59,876 bases of DNA from Collinsella aerofaciens (GTDB lineage: Bacteria; Actinomycetota; Coriobacteriia; Coriobacteriales; Coriobacteriaceae): NCBI RefSeq assembly GCF_901212495.1, contig NZ_CAAKNY010000041.1, positions 95,459-155,334 on the forward strand. The letters run 5' to 3'. The notes under the pieces were generated by a model, which made no database searches, was not told the origin of the DNA, and saw only the letters and a list, made by a program, of their open reading frames with translations. The stretch's first letter is position 1, and each line of letters begins with the position of its first letter. Positions 6,650-15,147 of the stretch are shown piece by piece. Both the position numbers and the translations under genes were made by a program.

Positions 6650-9142
6650 ATGACGGTGTCGCAACAACCAAGTGCTATCGAGGTACGTGGCGCGCGCGTC
6701 CATAACCTCAAGGACATCGATATCGATATCCCGCTGGGAAAGCTCGTGGGTATTGCCGGCGTGTCGGGCTCGGGCAAGAGCTCGCTGGCGCTGGGGGTTC
6801 TTTATGCCGAGGGCTCGCGCCGCTACCTGGAGGCGCTCAGCACCTACACCCGCCGTCGTTTGACACAGGCCGAGCACGCCCAGGTGGACGAGGTGCTGCA
6901 TGTGCCGGCGGCGCTCGCATTGCATCAACGCCCCAGCGTACCGGGCGTGCGTTCCACCTTTGGCACCATGACCGAGCTCAACAATAGCCTGCGCCTGCTC
7001 TTTAGCCGCTGCGCCCATCACATGTGCCCGCATTGCGGGGCGCGTGTGGAGCCGAGCCTTAACGTGGCTGCGGGCCTGTCACTCACGTGCCCCGCATGCG
7101 GCCGCGAGTTCTACGCGCCGAGTGCCGAGGACCTTGCCTTTAACGGCGGCGGTGCGTGTCCCACCTGCGGCGGCACCGGTGTCATACGCGAGGTGGACGA
7201 GGCGAGTCTGGTACCCGACGAGTCAAAGACTATCAACGAGGGCGCGGTGCTTCCCTGGGGCACGCTCATGTGGGATCTGATGAAGCAGGTGGCCGGCGAG
7301 ATGGGCGTGCGCACTGACGTGCCGTTTAACCAGCTCACACCTCAAGAGCGCGACATTGTGTTTCACGGCCCGGCGGTTAAGAAGCATATTCTCTACGTTC
7401 CCAAAAACGGCGAGGGCGCCACGCCGCTCGACTTCACCTATTACAACGCCGTCTATACGGTCGAGAATGCGCTCGCCAAGGTTAAGGACGACAAGGGTCT
7501 CAAGCGCGTTGCACGCTTTTTGCGCGAGGGCCCGTGCCGTGACTGCGGCGGCACGCGTCTCTCCGAGGCGGCGCGCCAGCCCCATGTGCGCGGTATCAAT
7601 CTGGCGCAGGCAGCGGCCATGACGTTGGGTGAGGCGATTGAGTGGGTGCGCGGGGTGCCCGCATCCTTGCCGGCCGAGATGCAGCCCATGGCAGCGGATA
7701 TCTGCGATTCGTTTTTGAGCACGGCTCGTCGCCTGGTCGACCTGGGGCTCGATTACCTTTCGCTCGACCGCGCCGGTGCTACGCTCTCCACGGGTGAGCG
7801 CCAGCGCGTGCAGCTCGCCCGCGTGGTGCGCAACCGATCGACGGGCGTGCTTTATGTACTCGATGAGCCCTCGATCGGTCTGCATCCTGCCAATGTCGAC
7901 GGCCTGGTAGGCGTGATGCGCGATTTGGTGGATGACGGCAACACCGTGGTCGTTGTCGATCACGACACGCGCGTGCTGGCGGAAGCCGACTATCTGGTCG
8001 AGATGGGCCCCGTTGCCGGAGCAGGCGGCGGTAATGTGATCGCTGCAGGTACGGTGGACGAGGTCGAACAATCGCAGGGCAGCCGCATCGCCCCGTTTTT
8101 GCGCTCAGGGCCCAAGCGCTTGCGGCCGCAGGTGGCTGACGACGAAATGTTCGACCAGGGTCATATCCGCATGGCGACCGATGCCATCCATACCGTCAAG
8201 CCGCTCGAAGTCGATATCCCGCGCGGTCGCTTGGTTGCGGTGACGGGTGTTTCGGGCTCGGGTAAGACGACGCTGGTGCTCGAGACGCTCATTCCTGCAC
8301 TTAAGGCGCAAGCAGCTGGCGAGCGCCTGCCCGGCCATGTGCGCTGGATCGATGCCGAGGGCATTGCGCGTGCCAACCTGATCGACGCCACGCCCATCGG
8401 TGCCAACGTGCGCTCAACGGTGGCGACCTATGCCGATATCCACGACGAGCTGCGTCGGGCCTTCGCCCGTACGCCCGAGGCCAAGGCAGCCGGCTACAAG
8501 GCGGGTGCCTTTAGCTATAACACCGGCGCCTTGCGCTGCCCTACGTGCGATGGCACGGGCTCGATATCGCTCGACGTACAGTTTTTGCCCGATGTCGAGA
8601 TCGTCTGTCCCGCATGCCGCGGCTCTCGCTATGCAGACGCGGCTTCACATATCCATCGTGAGGGCAAAGACGGGAGCCTGCTTACATTGCCGCAGCTCAT
8701 GGACATGAGTGTGGACGAGGCCCTCGACGCCACACTGGGACTCAAGAAAGTTCAGGCGCGCTTGCAGACCTTGCACGACCTGGGCTTGGGGTATCTCACG
8801 CTCGGTGAGCCCACGCCGGCGCTCTCGGGCGGCGAGGCGCAGCGCCTTAAGCTTGCGAGCGAGATGGGGCGCGTGCAGGACGATGCCGTGTTCGTGTTCG
8901 ACGAGCCCACGATCGGCCTGCATCCGCTCGATGTCCAGGTGTTGCTGAGCGTGTTTGACGGCCTCGTTGCCAAGGGCGCCACAGTCGTCGTGATCGAGCA
9001 CGACCTCGACCTTATCCGTAACGCCGATTACGTGATCGACATGGGCCCGGGCGGTGGCGATGCCGGCGGGCAAATCGTCTGCGTCGGTACGCCGGGCGAC
9101 ATCGCAGCCTGCTCCGCAAGCATCACCGGCCGCTACCTATAA
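6650..9142 (+). CDS. UvrA-like ABC ATPase (UvrA2 / drug-resistance type)
   Basis: This 830-residue protein is a tandem ABC ATPase of the UvrA family: Walker A GVSGSGKSS (37-45), zinc-finger pairs CPHCG/CPACG and CPTCGG/CRDCGG, signature LSTGERQRVQ, LDEPSIGLHP, then a second GVSGSGKTT, CPTCDGTG/CPACRGSR, LSGGEAQRLK and FDEPTIGLHP. It is about 110 residues shorter than housekeeping UvrA (about 940), as in class II UvrA proteins lacking the UvrB-binding domain, which have been linked to DNA damage or intercalating-drug tolerance. The ATG at 6650 follows GGGAGGGA. Palindromic repeats bracket the gene. Confidence 0.88.
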   Translation: MTVSQQPSAIEVRGARVHNLKDIDIDIPLGKLVGIAGVSGSGKSSLALGVLYAEGSRRYLEALSTYTRRRLTQAEHAQVDEVLHVPAALALHQRPSVPGVRSTFGTMTELNNSLRLLFSRCAHHMCPHCGARVEPSLNVAAGLSLTCPACGREFYAPSAEDLAFNGGGACPTCGGTGVIREVDEASLVPDESKTINEGAVLPWGTLMWDLMKQVAGEMGVRTDVPFNQLTPQERDIVFHGPAVKKHILYVPKNGEGATPLDFTYYNAVYTVENALAKVKDDKGLKRVARFLREGPCRDCGGTRLSEAARQPHVRGINLAQAAAMTLGEAIEWVRGVPASLPAEMQPMAADICDSFLSTARRLVDLGLDYLSLDRAGATLSTGERQRVQLARVVRNRSTGVLYVLDEPSIGLHPANVDGLVGVMRDLVDDGNTVVVVDHDTRVLAEADYLVEMGPVAGAGGGNVIAAGTVDEVEQSQGSRIAPFLRSGPKRLRPQVADDEMFDQGHIRMATDAIHTVKPLEVDIPRGRLVAVTGVSGSGKTTLVLETLIPALKAQAAGERLPGHVRWIDAEGIARANLIDATPIGANVRSTVATYADIHDELRRAFARTPEAKAAGYKAGAFSYNTGALRCPTCDGTGSISLDVQFLPDVEIVCPACRGSRYADAASHIHREGKDGSLLTLPQLMDMSVDEALDATLGLKKVQARLQTLHDLGLGYLTLGEPTPALSGGEAQRLKLASEMGRVQDDAVFVFDEPTIGLHPLDVQVLLSVFDGLVAKGATVVVIEHDLDLIRNADYVIDMGPGGGDAGGQIVCVGTPGDIAACSASITGRYL

Positions 9143-9146
9143 CCGA

Positions 9147-9177
9147 ATGTGACAAAGGGGCAGTCCCTTTGTCACAT
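9147..9177. repeat. Palindromic repeat A, copy 3
   Basis: Same element with GGGGCAG instead of GGGACAG at the centre. It starts 5 bases after the UvrA2 stop and ends 7 bases before the convergent ATPase stop, so it lies exactly between two converging genes. Confidence 0.95.
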
Positions 9178-9183
9178 TGATGT

Positions 9184-10284
9184 CTATTTCACGCATTGAG
9201 CGGCGAGATAGTCGCGGAAGAATGGCAATTCAAAAGCGACGATTCCGCGCCCGCGTTCTCCAATGATGCCGGCGTCTATCATGCGGCATCGGTAGCGAGA
9301 GACCTGTTGCGGCGAACGCTTAAGGCGCTCGATAAGGTCGGCGGTGGTGGACTCTTCCTCGTCATCGAGCATAGCGATGAGGAATCGCTTGTCCTCCGCA
9401 GTGAGTTCCCGATAGGTTGCCGCGAGGATTCGGTCGTCCATCTCGTCGCGCGCGATTTTGATTCCCAGGTCAAAGTCGCGTGACGAGATTTCCTTCGAAT
9501 CGCTTGTGAGATCCCAGGCACGGTAGCCTACGAGTTGCAATAGGAAGGGAAAACCAGAGATCGAGCGAACGGCTCTATCGATTCCCTCAGCATCTGCCAG
9601 GCGATCGTTTTCCTGGATTGTGCGAATCAAGGCCTCGCGCACGTCATAGTCTGCGATGCGACCCAGATGATATTGTTGGGCGCGGCGAAGGAACGAGACC
9701 GTCTTGTGGTTCAGCAACGTCGAGACGTTGTTGGGAAGTCCCGCCATGAGCAGGGCGACGCGTTTCCCATCGGTCACAAAGTGCTGATACGTCGCTGCGA
9801 GCTGAATCATCTCGTCGAGTGTCGGGTCCACCTCGTCAACCGTGACGAGCAGCCCGGTGCCCGCCTCGTTGAGCTGGTCGATGATGTCACTCATGCGATA
9901 ACGCCAGGTTGAGGTATCGTGAACGCGATTGACCTCGATGCTGCCGAGCGGTGCAATTCCGAGACCGGTGACTTCGAAGTTGTTAGACGGGTCGATAAGA
10001 TGGCCTGCAGCACGTTTCGCCCCGAACTCGATTTCCTCAAGCATTCCCGAGAGCGCGGTTGTCTTTACGGCAACCCAGCCATGGGATTCGGCCCTCGTCG
10101 CAAGCGACGACATGAGAGCGGTTTTACCGGTTCCACGCGCGCCTGAGAAGATCGAGGTCAATTCCGGGCGCCTGCGCTGGCTCAAGAAGGCACGGTCCAA
10201 ATCCCGAATAATCTGTTGTCTGCCAGCGAGATGGGCAGGAACCTCACCAAAACTGGGGGTAAACGGGTTCTCGAGATATTCCAC
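9184..10284 (-). CDS. AAA+ ATPase with C-terminal winged helix (copy 2)
   Basis: A paralogue of the ATPase at 4884-6002, about 366 residues long. It has Walker A GARGTGKT (about 48-55), Walker B LLVTVDEVD, the AGLPNNVSTLL segment, SFLRRAQQYHLG and a C-terminal winged-helix region (TADLIERLKRSPQQVSRYR). The GTG at 10284 is preferred because AAAGGAGGG lies five bases before it; an ATG six codons upstream would place that ribosome site inside the gene. The sequence upstream of the start (10303-10345) is markedly AT-rich and probably holds the promoter. Function unknown. Confidence 0.75.
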   Translation of the reverse strand: MEYLENPFTPSFGEVPAHLAGRQQIIRDLDRAFLSQRRRPELTSIFSGARGTGKTALMSSLATRAESHGWVAVKTTALSGMLEEIEFGAKRAAGHLIDPSNNFEVTGLGIAPLGSIEVNRVHDTSTWRYRMSDIIDQLNEAGTGLLVTVDEVDPTLDEMIQLAATYQHFVTDGKRVALLMAGLPNNVSTLLNHKTVSFLRRAQQYHLGRIADYDVREALIRTIQENDRLADAEGIDRAVRSISGFPFLLQLVGYRAWDLTSDSKEISSRDFDLGIKIARDEMDDRILAATYRELTAEDKRFLIAMLDDEEESTTADLIERLKRSPQQVSRYRCRMIDAGIIGERGRGIVAFELPFFRDYLAAQCVK

Positions 10285-10403
10285 AATGCCCTCCTTTAGC
10301 ATCTCAGATTAATTTCATTTTATTCTAGTTAATTATGATTAAAAGTGATGGTTCGTTATTTAGAGCATCAATCAGGCGCGTGTGTCATCGACGTGGCGCT
10401 TGA

Positions 10404-10434
10404 ATGTGACAAAGGGGCAGTTCCTTCGTCACAT
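10404..10434. repeat. Palindromic repeat A, copy 4 (diverged)
   Basis: The element carries changes in its right arm (ttccttcgtcacat), so its stem is imperfect. Read on the minus strand, it supplies the ATG-TGA end of trmL. Confidence 0.9.
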
Positions 10435-11028
10435 TCCTGGAAAGCCTGTTTGGCGCAAGGCTTCGTAGAGGACGATGGCGGCGCTGTTGGAGAGGTTGAG
10501 TGCGCTGATGCGGTAGTCATCCGGGTTGACGAAGTTGCCGCAGATGTCCTGTTGAAGGATGGCCTCGTGGCTGCCCTCGGTATGCCCGAGCGACTCCTCA
10601 TGAGCCTCCCAGGCATCGGCGTTATCGAGTGAGTCGCAATCGCGCAGCATGGGGATGCGCTCGCAACGCTCGGGCGCCGCGGCAAGCAGTGGCTCGGGAA
10701 TGCCCGAGCTCTCGCTGCCAAAGACCAGGTAGTCGCCATCGCGGTAGGTACTCTGCGCATAGGTGCGGCGTGCCTTTTTTGTCAGCAGATGCAGGCGCTC
10801 GTCGGCGGGGGAGAGGCCGTTGCGCGCAAGGAAATCCTCCCAGCCGGCATAGGTCGTCACGTCCAAGTTTTGCCAGTAGCCCAGGCCGGCGCGACGCACC
10901 GTCTTGTCGTCGAGCGAAAACCCCAGCGGCTCCACCAGATGCAGACGGGCGCCGGTAACCACGCAGGTGCGGCCGATATTGCCCGTATTGGCCGGAATCT
11001 CGGGCGCATACAGCACAATGTTGAACAT
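10429..11028 (-). CDS. trmL: tRNA (cytidine/uridine-2'-O)-methyltransferase TrmL
   Basis: This 199-residue SPOUT methyltransferase acts on the wobble base 34 of tRNA-Leu in characterised relatives. Visible motifs are the N-terminal FNIVLYAPEIPANTGNIGRT, LVEPLGF, the knot motifs LVFGSESSGIPE and the C-terminal LSNSAAIVLYEALRQ. It is somewhat longer than E. coli TrmL (157 residues), with an insertion around the DSLDNADAWEAHEESLGHTEG segment. The start at 11028 (MFNIVLY) follows AAGGAG. The last codon and stop (ATG TGA) come from palindromic repeat A. Confidence 0.88.
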   Translation of the reverse strand: MFNIVLYAPEIPANTGNIGRTCVVTGARLHLVEPLGFSLDDKTVRRAGLGYWQNLDVTTYAGWEDFLARNGLSPADERLHLLTKKARRTYAQSTYRDGDYLVFGSESSGIPEPLLAAAPERCERIPMLRDCDSLDNADAWEAHEESLGHTEGSHEAILQQDICGNFVNPDDYRISALNLSNSAAIVLYEALRQTGFPGM

Positions 11029-11051
11029 GAATCTCCTTGGCTCAGAATGAA

Positions 11052-11084
11052 AAACCACCACGAAGGGTACCTTCGTGGTGGTTT
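11052..11084 (-). terminator. Terminator of the CobW-family gene
   Basis: Perfect 15-base arms (11052-11066 and 11070-11084) around GTA, followed on the minus strand by TTTTCATTCT. It sits about 40 bases beyond the CobW-family stop and ahead of trmL. Confidence 0.85.
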
Positions 11085-11123
11085 GGCGGTTACGTAGGCG
11101 GAAAAATGCCCGCTTGGATAAAC

Positions 11124-12254
11124 CTAGGCGCGCTGCCAGTCGGTCAGGCAGGCATCGAGGGAGGCGATGAGCGCATCCTTGTCCATGTGACGGCCGATGA
11201 TGCACAGGCTCGTCATGCGGTCGCCCGTCTCGTCGTCCCAAATTTGCATGATCTCGGGGCTTTCGTCGATGATCTTCTGCTTCTCGCCCTCGGGCGCGGA
11301 GTCAACGAACAAGCCGTTCTCCATCAGGCGCATCTGGTGGCCGGCCTGCTCAAACATGTAGCACATGTCCGGATCGCCGGTCTGCCACAGCGGACCCTTG
11401 ACGCGAATGACCTCGTCGGGCCACTCTTGCTCAACAAAATCGGTGAACTTTTTCAGGTCAAACGGCTTGCGGCGCGAGTACACAAAGGTGTCGATGTCGT
11501 ACTCGAGCACCTCGGGGTCGTCGTGCTCCTCGGGATGCTCCATGGCCTCGATCCAAGCGGCGGAGTTGTAGGCGCGCATAAAGTCGAAGCGGCCGGTGTC
11601 GAGCAACTCCTCCATAGGAACCTCTCCGTTTTGGGCCTCGACGATCACGGCGTCCTTCTGCAGGCTGCGCACGATGGCCTTGAGCTCGGCGATCTGCTCA
11701 GGGCTCACGGTGTCGGTCTTGTTGAGGATCAGCGTGGAGCAGAACTCGATCTGCTGGATGAGCAGGCTCTCGATGTCGTCCTCGTCGATATCCTCTGCCA
11801 GCAGGTCGCGGCCTCCGTTGAACTCGTCGTACATGCGGGCGCAATCGACCACGGCCACGATGTTGTCGAGCGCGAGCTTGGGCTCGCCGCCCACCTTGGC
11901 CTCGTCGCAGAAGCTCGAGATGGTGTAGGCGATGGGGATGGGTTCGCAAATGCCCGATGCCTCGATGATGATGTAGTCGAACTTGCCCGAATCGGCGATG
12001 CCCTCCAGCTGGTTGGCCAGGTCATCCGAAAGCGTGCAGCAGATGCAGCCGTTGGTGAGCGGGATGAGGTCGTCGGTCTCGGAAAGGCCGCCGTCGGCGA
12101 TGAGGCTGGCATCGACGTTGATCTCGCCGATATCGTTGACGATCACGGCGGCGCGGATACCGCCGTCGTTAGCGAGGATGTGGTTGAGCAGCGTGGTCTT
12201 ACCGGCACCGAGGTATCCGGTAAGCATGATGATCTTCACGGGTTTGTTGGGCAT
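11124..12254 (-). CDS. CobW/G3E-family GTP-binding metal chaperone
   Basis: This 376-residue G3E GTPase has the P-loop GYLGAGKTT (13-21), the diagnostic metal-binding CxCC motif in NGCICC, the EASGICEPIPI segment and NKTDTV as the base-specificity motif. Family members deliver metals such as zinc or cobalt, or act in metalloenzyme maturation. The ATG at 12254 has GGAGGG four bases upstream; an ATG seven codons earlier is possible. Part of the C-terminal region is the CobW_C-like domain with SLCIIGRHMD near the end. No zinc-repressor site was evident upstream. Confidence 0.82.
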   Translation of the reverse strand: MPNKPVKIIMLTGYLGAGKTTLLNHILANDGGIRAAVIVNDIGEINVDASLIADGGLSETDDLIPLTNGCICCTLSDDLANQLEGIADSGKFDYIIIEASGICEPIPIAYTISSFCDEAKVGGEPKLALDNIVAVVDCARMYDEFNGGRDLLAEDIDEDDIESLLIQQIEFCSTLILNKTDTVSPEQIAELKAIVRSLQKDAVIVEAQNGEVPMEELLDTGRFDFMRAYNSAAWIEAMEHPEEHDDPEVLEYDIDTFVYSRRKPFDLKKFTDFVEQEWPDEVIRVKGPLWQTGDPDMCYMFEQAGHQMRLMENGLFVDSAPEGEKQKIIDESPEIMQIWDDETGDRMTSLCIIGRHMDKDALIASLDACLTDWQRA

Positions 12255-12340
12255 GTGCCCTCCTTTGTTAGACATGGTTTACAGTTGAATCATATGCTAA
12301 ACGCCTGCTCTTATACCCACGCGCCGGTAAATAACACAGG

Positions 12341-12682
12341 CTACTCCCAGGCTCCCCATACATCGGGGCAATAGCCGACGGTCGCCTTTTTGCCGTTGCG
12401 CACGATAGGCTCGGCTAGCACCTGCTGATTCTCGAGCAACTTGTCGAAGCGTTGGCTGGGCGTGAGGTGCTGGATGAGCGCGAGTGTCTCCTCGTCTTTG
12501 GCCTTGGGGTTGAGCAGCTTGTCGATGCCGCCGACCGCCTGCATGACACTCGTGAGCTCGCCCTTGCTCATCTCCTTTTCCTTAAGGTCGATAAACTGCA
12601 CCTTAATGCGGCGCTCCTTAAAATAGCGCTGTGCCTTCTTGGTATCGAAGGACTTTTTGGTGCCAAAAATCTGGATATTCAT
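12341..12682 (-). CDS. Spx/ArsC-like (YffB-type) thioredoxin-fold protein
   Basis: This 113-residue protein has the ArsC/Spx fold: an N-terminal strand MNIQIFGTKKSFDTKKAQRY, a helical insertion and the C-terminal LLENQQVLAEPIVRNG and ATVGYCPDVW segments. The N-terminal catalytic Cys of arsenate reductases (after FGT) is absent; KKSFD occupies that place and the only Cys is near the C-terminus. It is therefore unlikely to reduce arsenate; a regulatory or binding role is inferred. It is preceded, 73 bases upstream, by the flavodoxin-like gene in the same orientation. Confidence 0.75.
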   Translation of the reverse strand: MNIQIFGTKKSFDTKKAQRYFKERRIKVQFIDLKEKEMSKGELTSVMQAVGGIDKLLNPKAKDEETLALIQHLTPSQRFDKLLENQQVLAEPIVRNGKKATVGYCPDVWGAWE

Positions 12683-12691
12683 TGTTTGGTT

Positions 12692-12713
12692 CCGCCGTTC
12701 TAACGAACGGCGG
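12692..12713 (-). terminator. Hairpin with TAAC loop between flavodoxin-like and Spx-like genes
   Basis: Arms ccgccgttc and gaacggcgg enclose TAAC. Similar hairpins with closely related loops lie at 34704 and 36310. It may partly terminate the upstream minus-strand gene, but no T run follows. Confidence 0.55.
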
Positions 12714-12755
12714 TCACCTCGGGTTGGTAGAACATCGAGGCAACCACCGCTGGAC

Positions 12756-13379
12756 TTATCGAATGAAGTTGGTGCGCTCGCGATCTGCTTCGGGGGCGTC
12801 GATGCCGGCTGCCTGTCCAGCTTCGATACAGTGCAGGAGCCAGGCCATGTTCTTGCCGATGTTTCGCATGGTGGCAAGGCCTTCGGCATCCTGGGCGGCC
12901 TCGCCCGGCATGGCACCAAAGACGTTGTTCCAGTACGTGGAGGCCACCACGGGCATCTGGTTGATGGTGAAGTACTTGTTGAGCACGTCGAAGGTAGTCG
13001 ACGTGCCGCCGCGACGGGCGACGGCGACTGCTGCTCCCGGCTTGTGTGTAAAGGCCTTGCTGCCAGCATAAAACGCGCGATCGAGGGCCGAAAGGATGCG
13101 GCCGCTGGGGTGCGCATAGTAGACGGGTGAGCCAAAGACAAAACCGTCGGCTTGTTCGGCGGCAGCGATGAGCTCGTTGACTACGTCGTCGTCAAAGGTG
13201 CAGCGACCGCCAAGCTTGCCGCACTGGCCGCAGCCGATGCAGTCGCGAATGGGCTTGGCGCCCAGCTGAAACACCTCGGTATCGATGCCTTCGGCTTTAA
13301 GCTGTTCTGCAATCTCGGCGAGTGCGCGGGCGGTGTTGCCGTTTGCCTTGGGGCTGCCATTGACTAAAAGAACCTTCAT
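12756..13379 (-). CDS. Flavodoxin-fold NAD(P)H-dependent FMN reductase / iron-sulfur flavoprotein
   Basis: This 207-residue protein has the flavodoxin-type FMN phosphate loop GSPKANGNTA near the N-terminus and a Cys cluster CIGCGQCGKLGGRC (about 47-60) as in iron-sulfur flavoproteins that bind a 4Fe-4S cluster. The FGSPVYYAHPSG and ARRGGTSTTFD segments contact flavin in the family. It probably reduces a small electron acceptor or quinone. The start is ATG 13379; a GTG immediately precedes it. It is not obviously operonic except with the Spx-like gene. Confidence 0.85.
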   Translation of the reverse strand: MKVLLVNGSPKANGNTARALAEIAEQLKAEGIDTEVFQLGAKPIRDCIGCGQCGKLGGRCTFDDDVVNELIAAAEQADGFVFGSPVYYAHPSGRILSALDRAFYAGSKAFTHKPGAAVAVARRGGTSTTFDVLNKYFTINQMPVVASTYWNNVFGAMPGEAAQDAEGLATMRNIGKNMAWLLHCIEAGQAAGIDAPEADRERTNFIR

Positions 13380-13490
13380 CACGAACTCCCTCTGCTGTCG
13401 GTGACTTCTGCGGAGGATTATCGCACGAGAGGGTAGATGGCGTGGGGCGCGATGTGAAGCGGCTTGTGTTTCGCATCGCGCCCCGCAGCG

Positions 13491-15020
13491 CTAGTCCAGT
13501 TTGGTGCCCGGTACTTGCGGCGCCTCTTTAAGCCGCGCTTTGAGCTCGTTCAAAATGGAAACGGGCTGTCGGTCGACGCCGTCCAGATGGAGCGTGGCCA
13601 CGCGAATGGGCGGCTGATATTCAAGCGAGTCGATGAGCACGGGAGAGCCCAGGAATCGTTCGATTTCGCTTGCGAGCTCATCGATTGCCTCGGGGCCGAG
13701 CTCATCGAAGAGTGCCACGAACGTTGGTCCCGTCGAGCGGAACAGGCGGCCCTTGCCGCGCGAACAATCCATGAGGCAGGCGGCGCTTTCGGCGAGCACG
13801 CGGTCGCCCGCATCGAATCCAAAGCGGGCATTGACCTCGGCGATATCGTCGACCTTAATGGCGATAAAGCCTGCCTTGCGCGGCACGCGGCGCATCTCTC
13901 CAATAGCGTTGATCAGGGCGTGAATATCGCCCAGGCCGGTTACGGAATCGGTCGTATCTGCCAAGCTTCGGTTGATGATAATGCCCACGTACATGTTGGG
14001 CTCGGTATCGGTGCCGTCCAAGCGGTAGCCCGTACAGTCGCAAAGCGCGTACGCTCCGGTGGCGTCCATCACGCGGTACTGCATGTAGTGGAAGTGCCAC
14101 GTGCCGTTGACCACCATATCGAGCTCGGAGCGCACATTGTCGCGGTCCTCGGGGTGGACGCGGGCAAGCCACATATCGACCGAGTTAAAAGGGTGCTGGG
14201 AAGGCAGGTCAAAATCGCGCACGGCGTTGACCGACCATTGCGATTCGCCCGTATCGAGATTGAGGATAAACGGATAGCGCGTCTCGGAGCTCATGGAGAT
14301 TGCTTGGAACACCCGGTCGTTGCACGGAAACTGCTCGGCGATTGGGTGTTGCAGTGCGTCATTGTCTTTCGGTTGCTGCACACGATGCATAAGCTTATAG
14401 CGATACATCTTGCGATCGGCATCCAGCGTCATCTGGCGACGCGTGTCGCCTGCAAGCGGGTCGACGCGCGAGCAGCCAAAACTAAAACTAGAGATCATGG
14501 GCGCTTTATCGTCTGATGTCGCCTCGATAAGGTCGGCGCGTACCCGCTCAAGGCGCTGCTCGAGCTCGGCTTCGCCTGTCGTGGGGGACACGAGTACAAA
14601 TTCGTCTCCACCGATGCGGAACAGCATCTCATCGTGCTCCATTGTTTCAGTGAGCGCGCGGCAGATGCTCAGAATATAGCGATTGCCCTCGGCGTGGCCA
14701 AACTTATCGTTGCAGTGCTTAAGGTGGTCGATGTCAATATAGGCGCAGGTGAAGGGGTCTCCTGTGCGCCAGAGTTGCTCGACGTGACGGTCGAGTCCGC
14801 CACGGTTGCCCAAGTTGGTGAGCGGATCGATATAGGCGTTGCACTCAAGCAACTGCCGCTCTTGTTGCAGGATGGCGTGCGTCTTCTGCAGCTGCTCGCC
14901 AATGGCGCGCAGCTCTGTGGGCAGCGCGGCAACATCGAGTTCGGCGGTTGAGACGCCATTCGCAAGTCGCTGAAGATAGGTAATAACCGATTGCTCGCCC
15001 AGGCGATAGGACTCGTTCAT
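13491..15020 (-). CDS. Diguanylate cyclase: GGDEF-PAS-degenerate GGDEF
   Basis: This 509-residue protein has a short N-terminal coiled region, an intact GGDEF domain (DPLTNLGNRGG about 65-75, RIGGDEF 135-141), a PAS-like sensor (about 225-330) and a C-terminal GGDEF-like domain whose signature is degenerate (FRSTGPTFVALF). The first domain is predicted to make cyclic di-GMP; no RxxD inhibitory site is visible before it. No membrane segment or signal peptide is present, so it acts in the cytoplasm. The start ATG at 15020 follows AAGGAGG. It shares architecture with the larger gene upstream. Confidence 0.88.
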   Translation of the reverse strand: MNESYRLGEQSVITYLQRLANGVSTAELDVAALPTELRAIGEQLQKTHAILQQERQLLECNAYIDPLTNLGNRGGLDRHVEQLWRTGDPFTCAYIDIDHLKHCNDKFGHAEGNRYILSICRALTETMEHDEMLFRIGGDEFVLVSPTTGEAELEQRLERVRADLIEATSDDKAPMISSFSFGCSRVDPLAGDTRRQMTLDADRKMYRYKLMHRVQQPKDNDALQHPIAEQFPCNDRVFQAISMSSETRYPFILNLDTGESQWSVNAVRDFDLPSQHPFNSVDMWLARVHPEDRDNVRSELDMVVNGTWHFHYMQYRVMDATGAYALCDCTGYRLDGTDTEPNMYVGIIINRSLADTTDSVTGLGDIHALINAIGEMRRVPRKAGFIAIKVDDIAEVNARFGFDAGDRVLAESAACLMDCSRGKGRLFRSTGPTFVALFDELGPEAIDELASEIERFLGSPVLIDSLEYQPPIRVATLHLDGVDRQPVSILNELKARLKEAPQVPGTKLD

Positions 15021-15147
15021 GATGCATAACCTCCTTGGGCGAGACAGTGGTTTGTATCATATCCCCAATTTAACTCGATTTGGGAATACAAGTTAGCCAA
15101 TGGGGATAAGCATGTCCCTTAACGGTAGCGTTCTGCGCGCGAGCGTA

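Noticed and set aside
11037..12374. 445-codon open frame antisense to the CobW-family gene
   Set aside because: The minus-strand gene has P-loop and CxCC motifs; the plus-strand frame does not resemble a protein family.
12341..12682. Arsenate reductase
   Set aside because: The N-terminal catalytic Cys of ArsC is absent, so only an Spx/YffB-like fold can be claimed.
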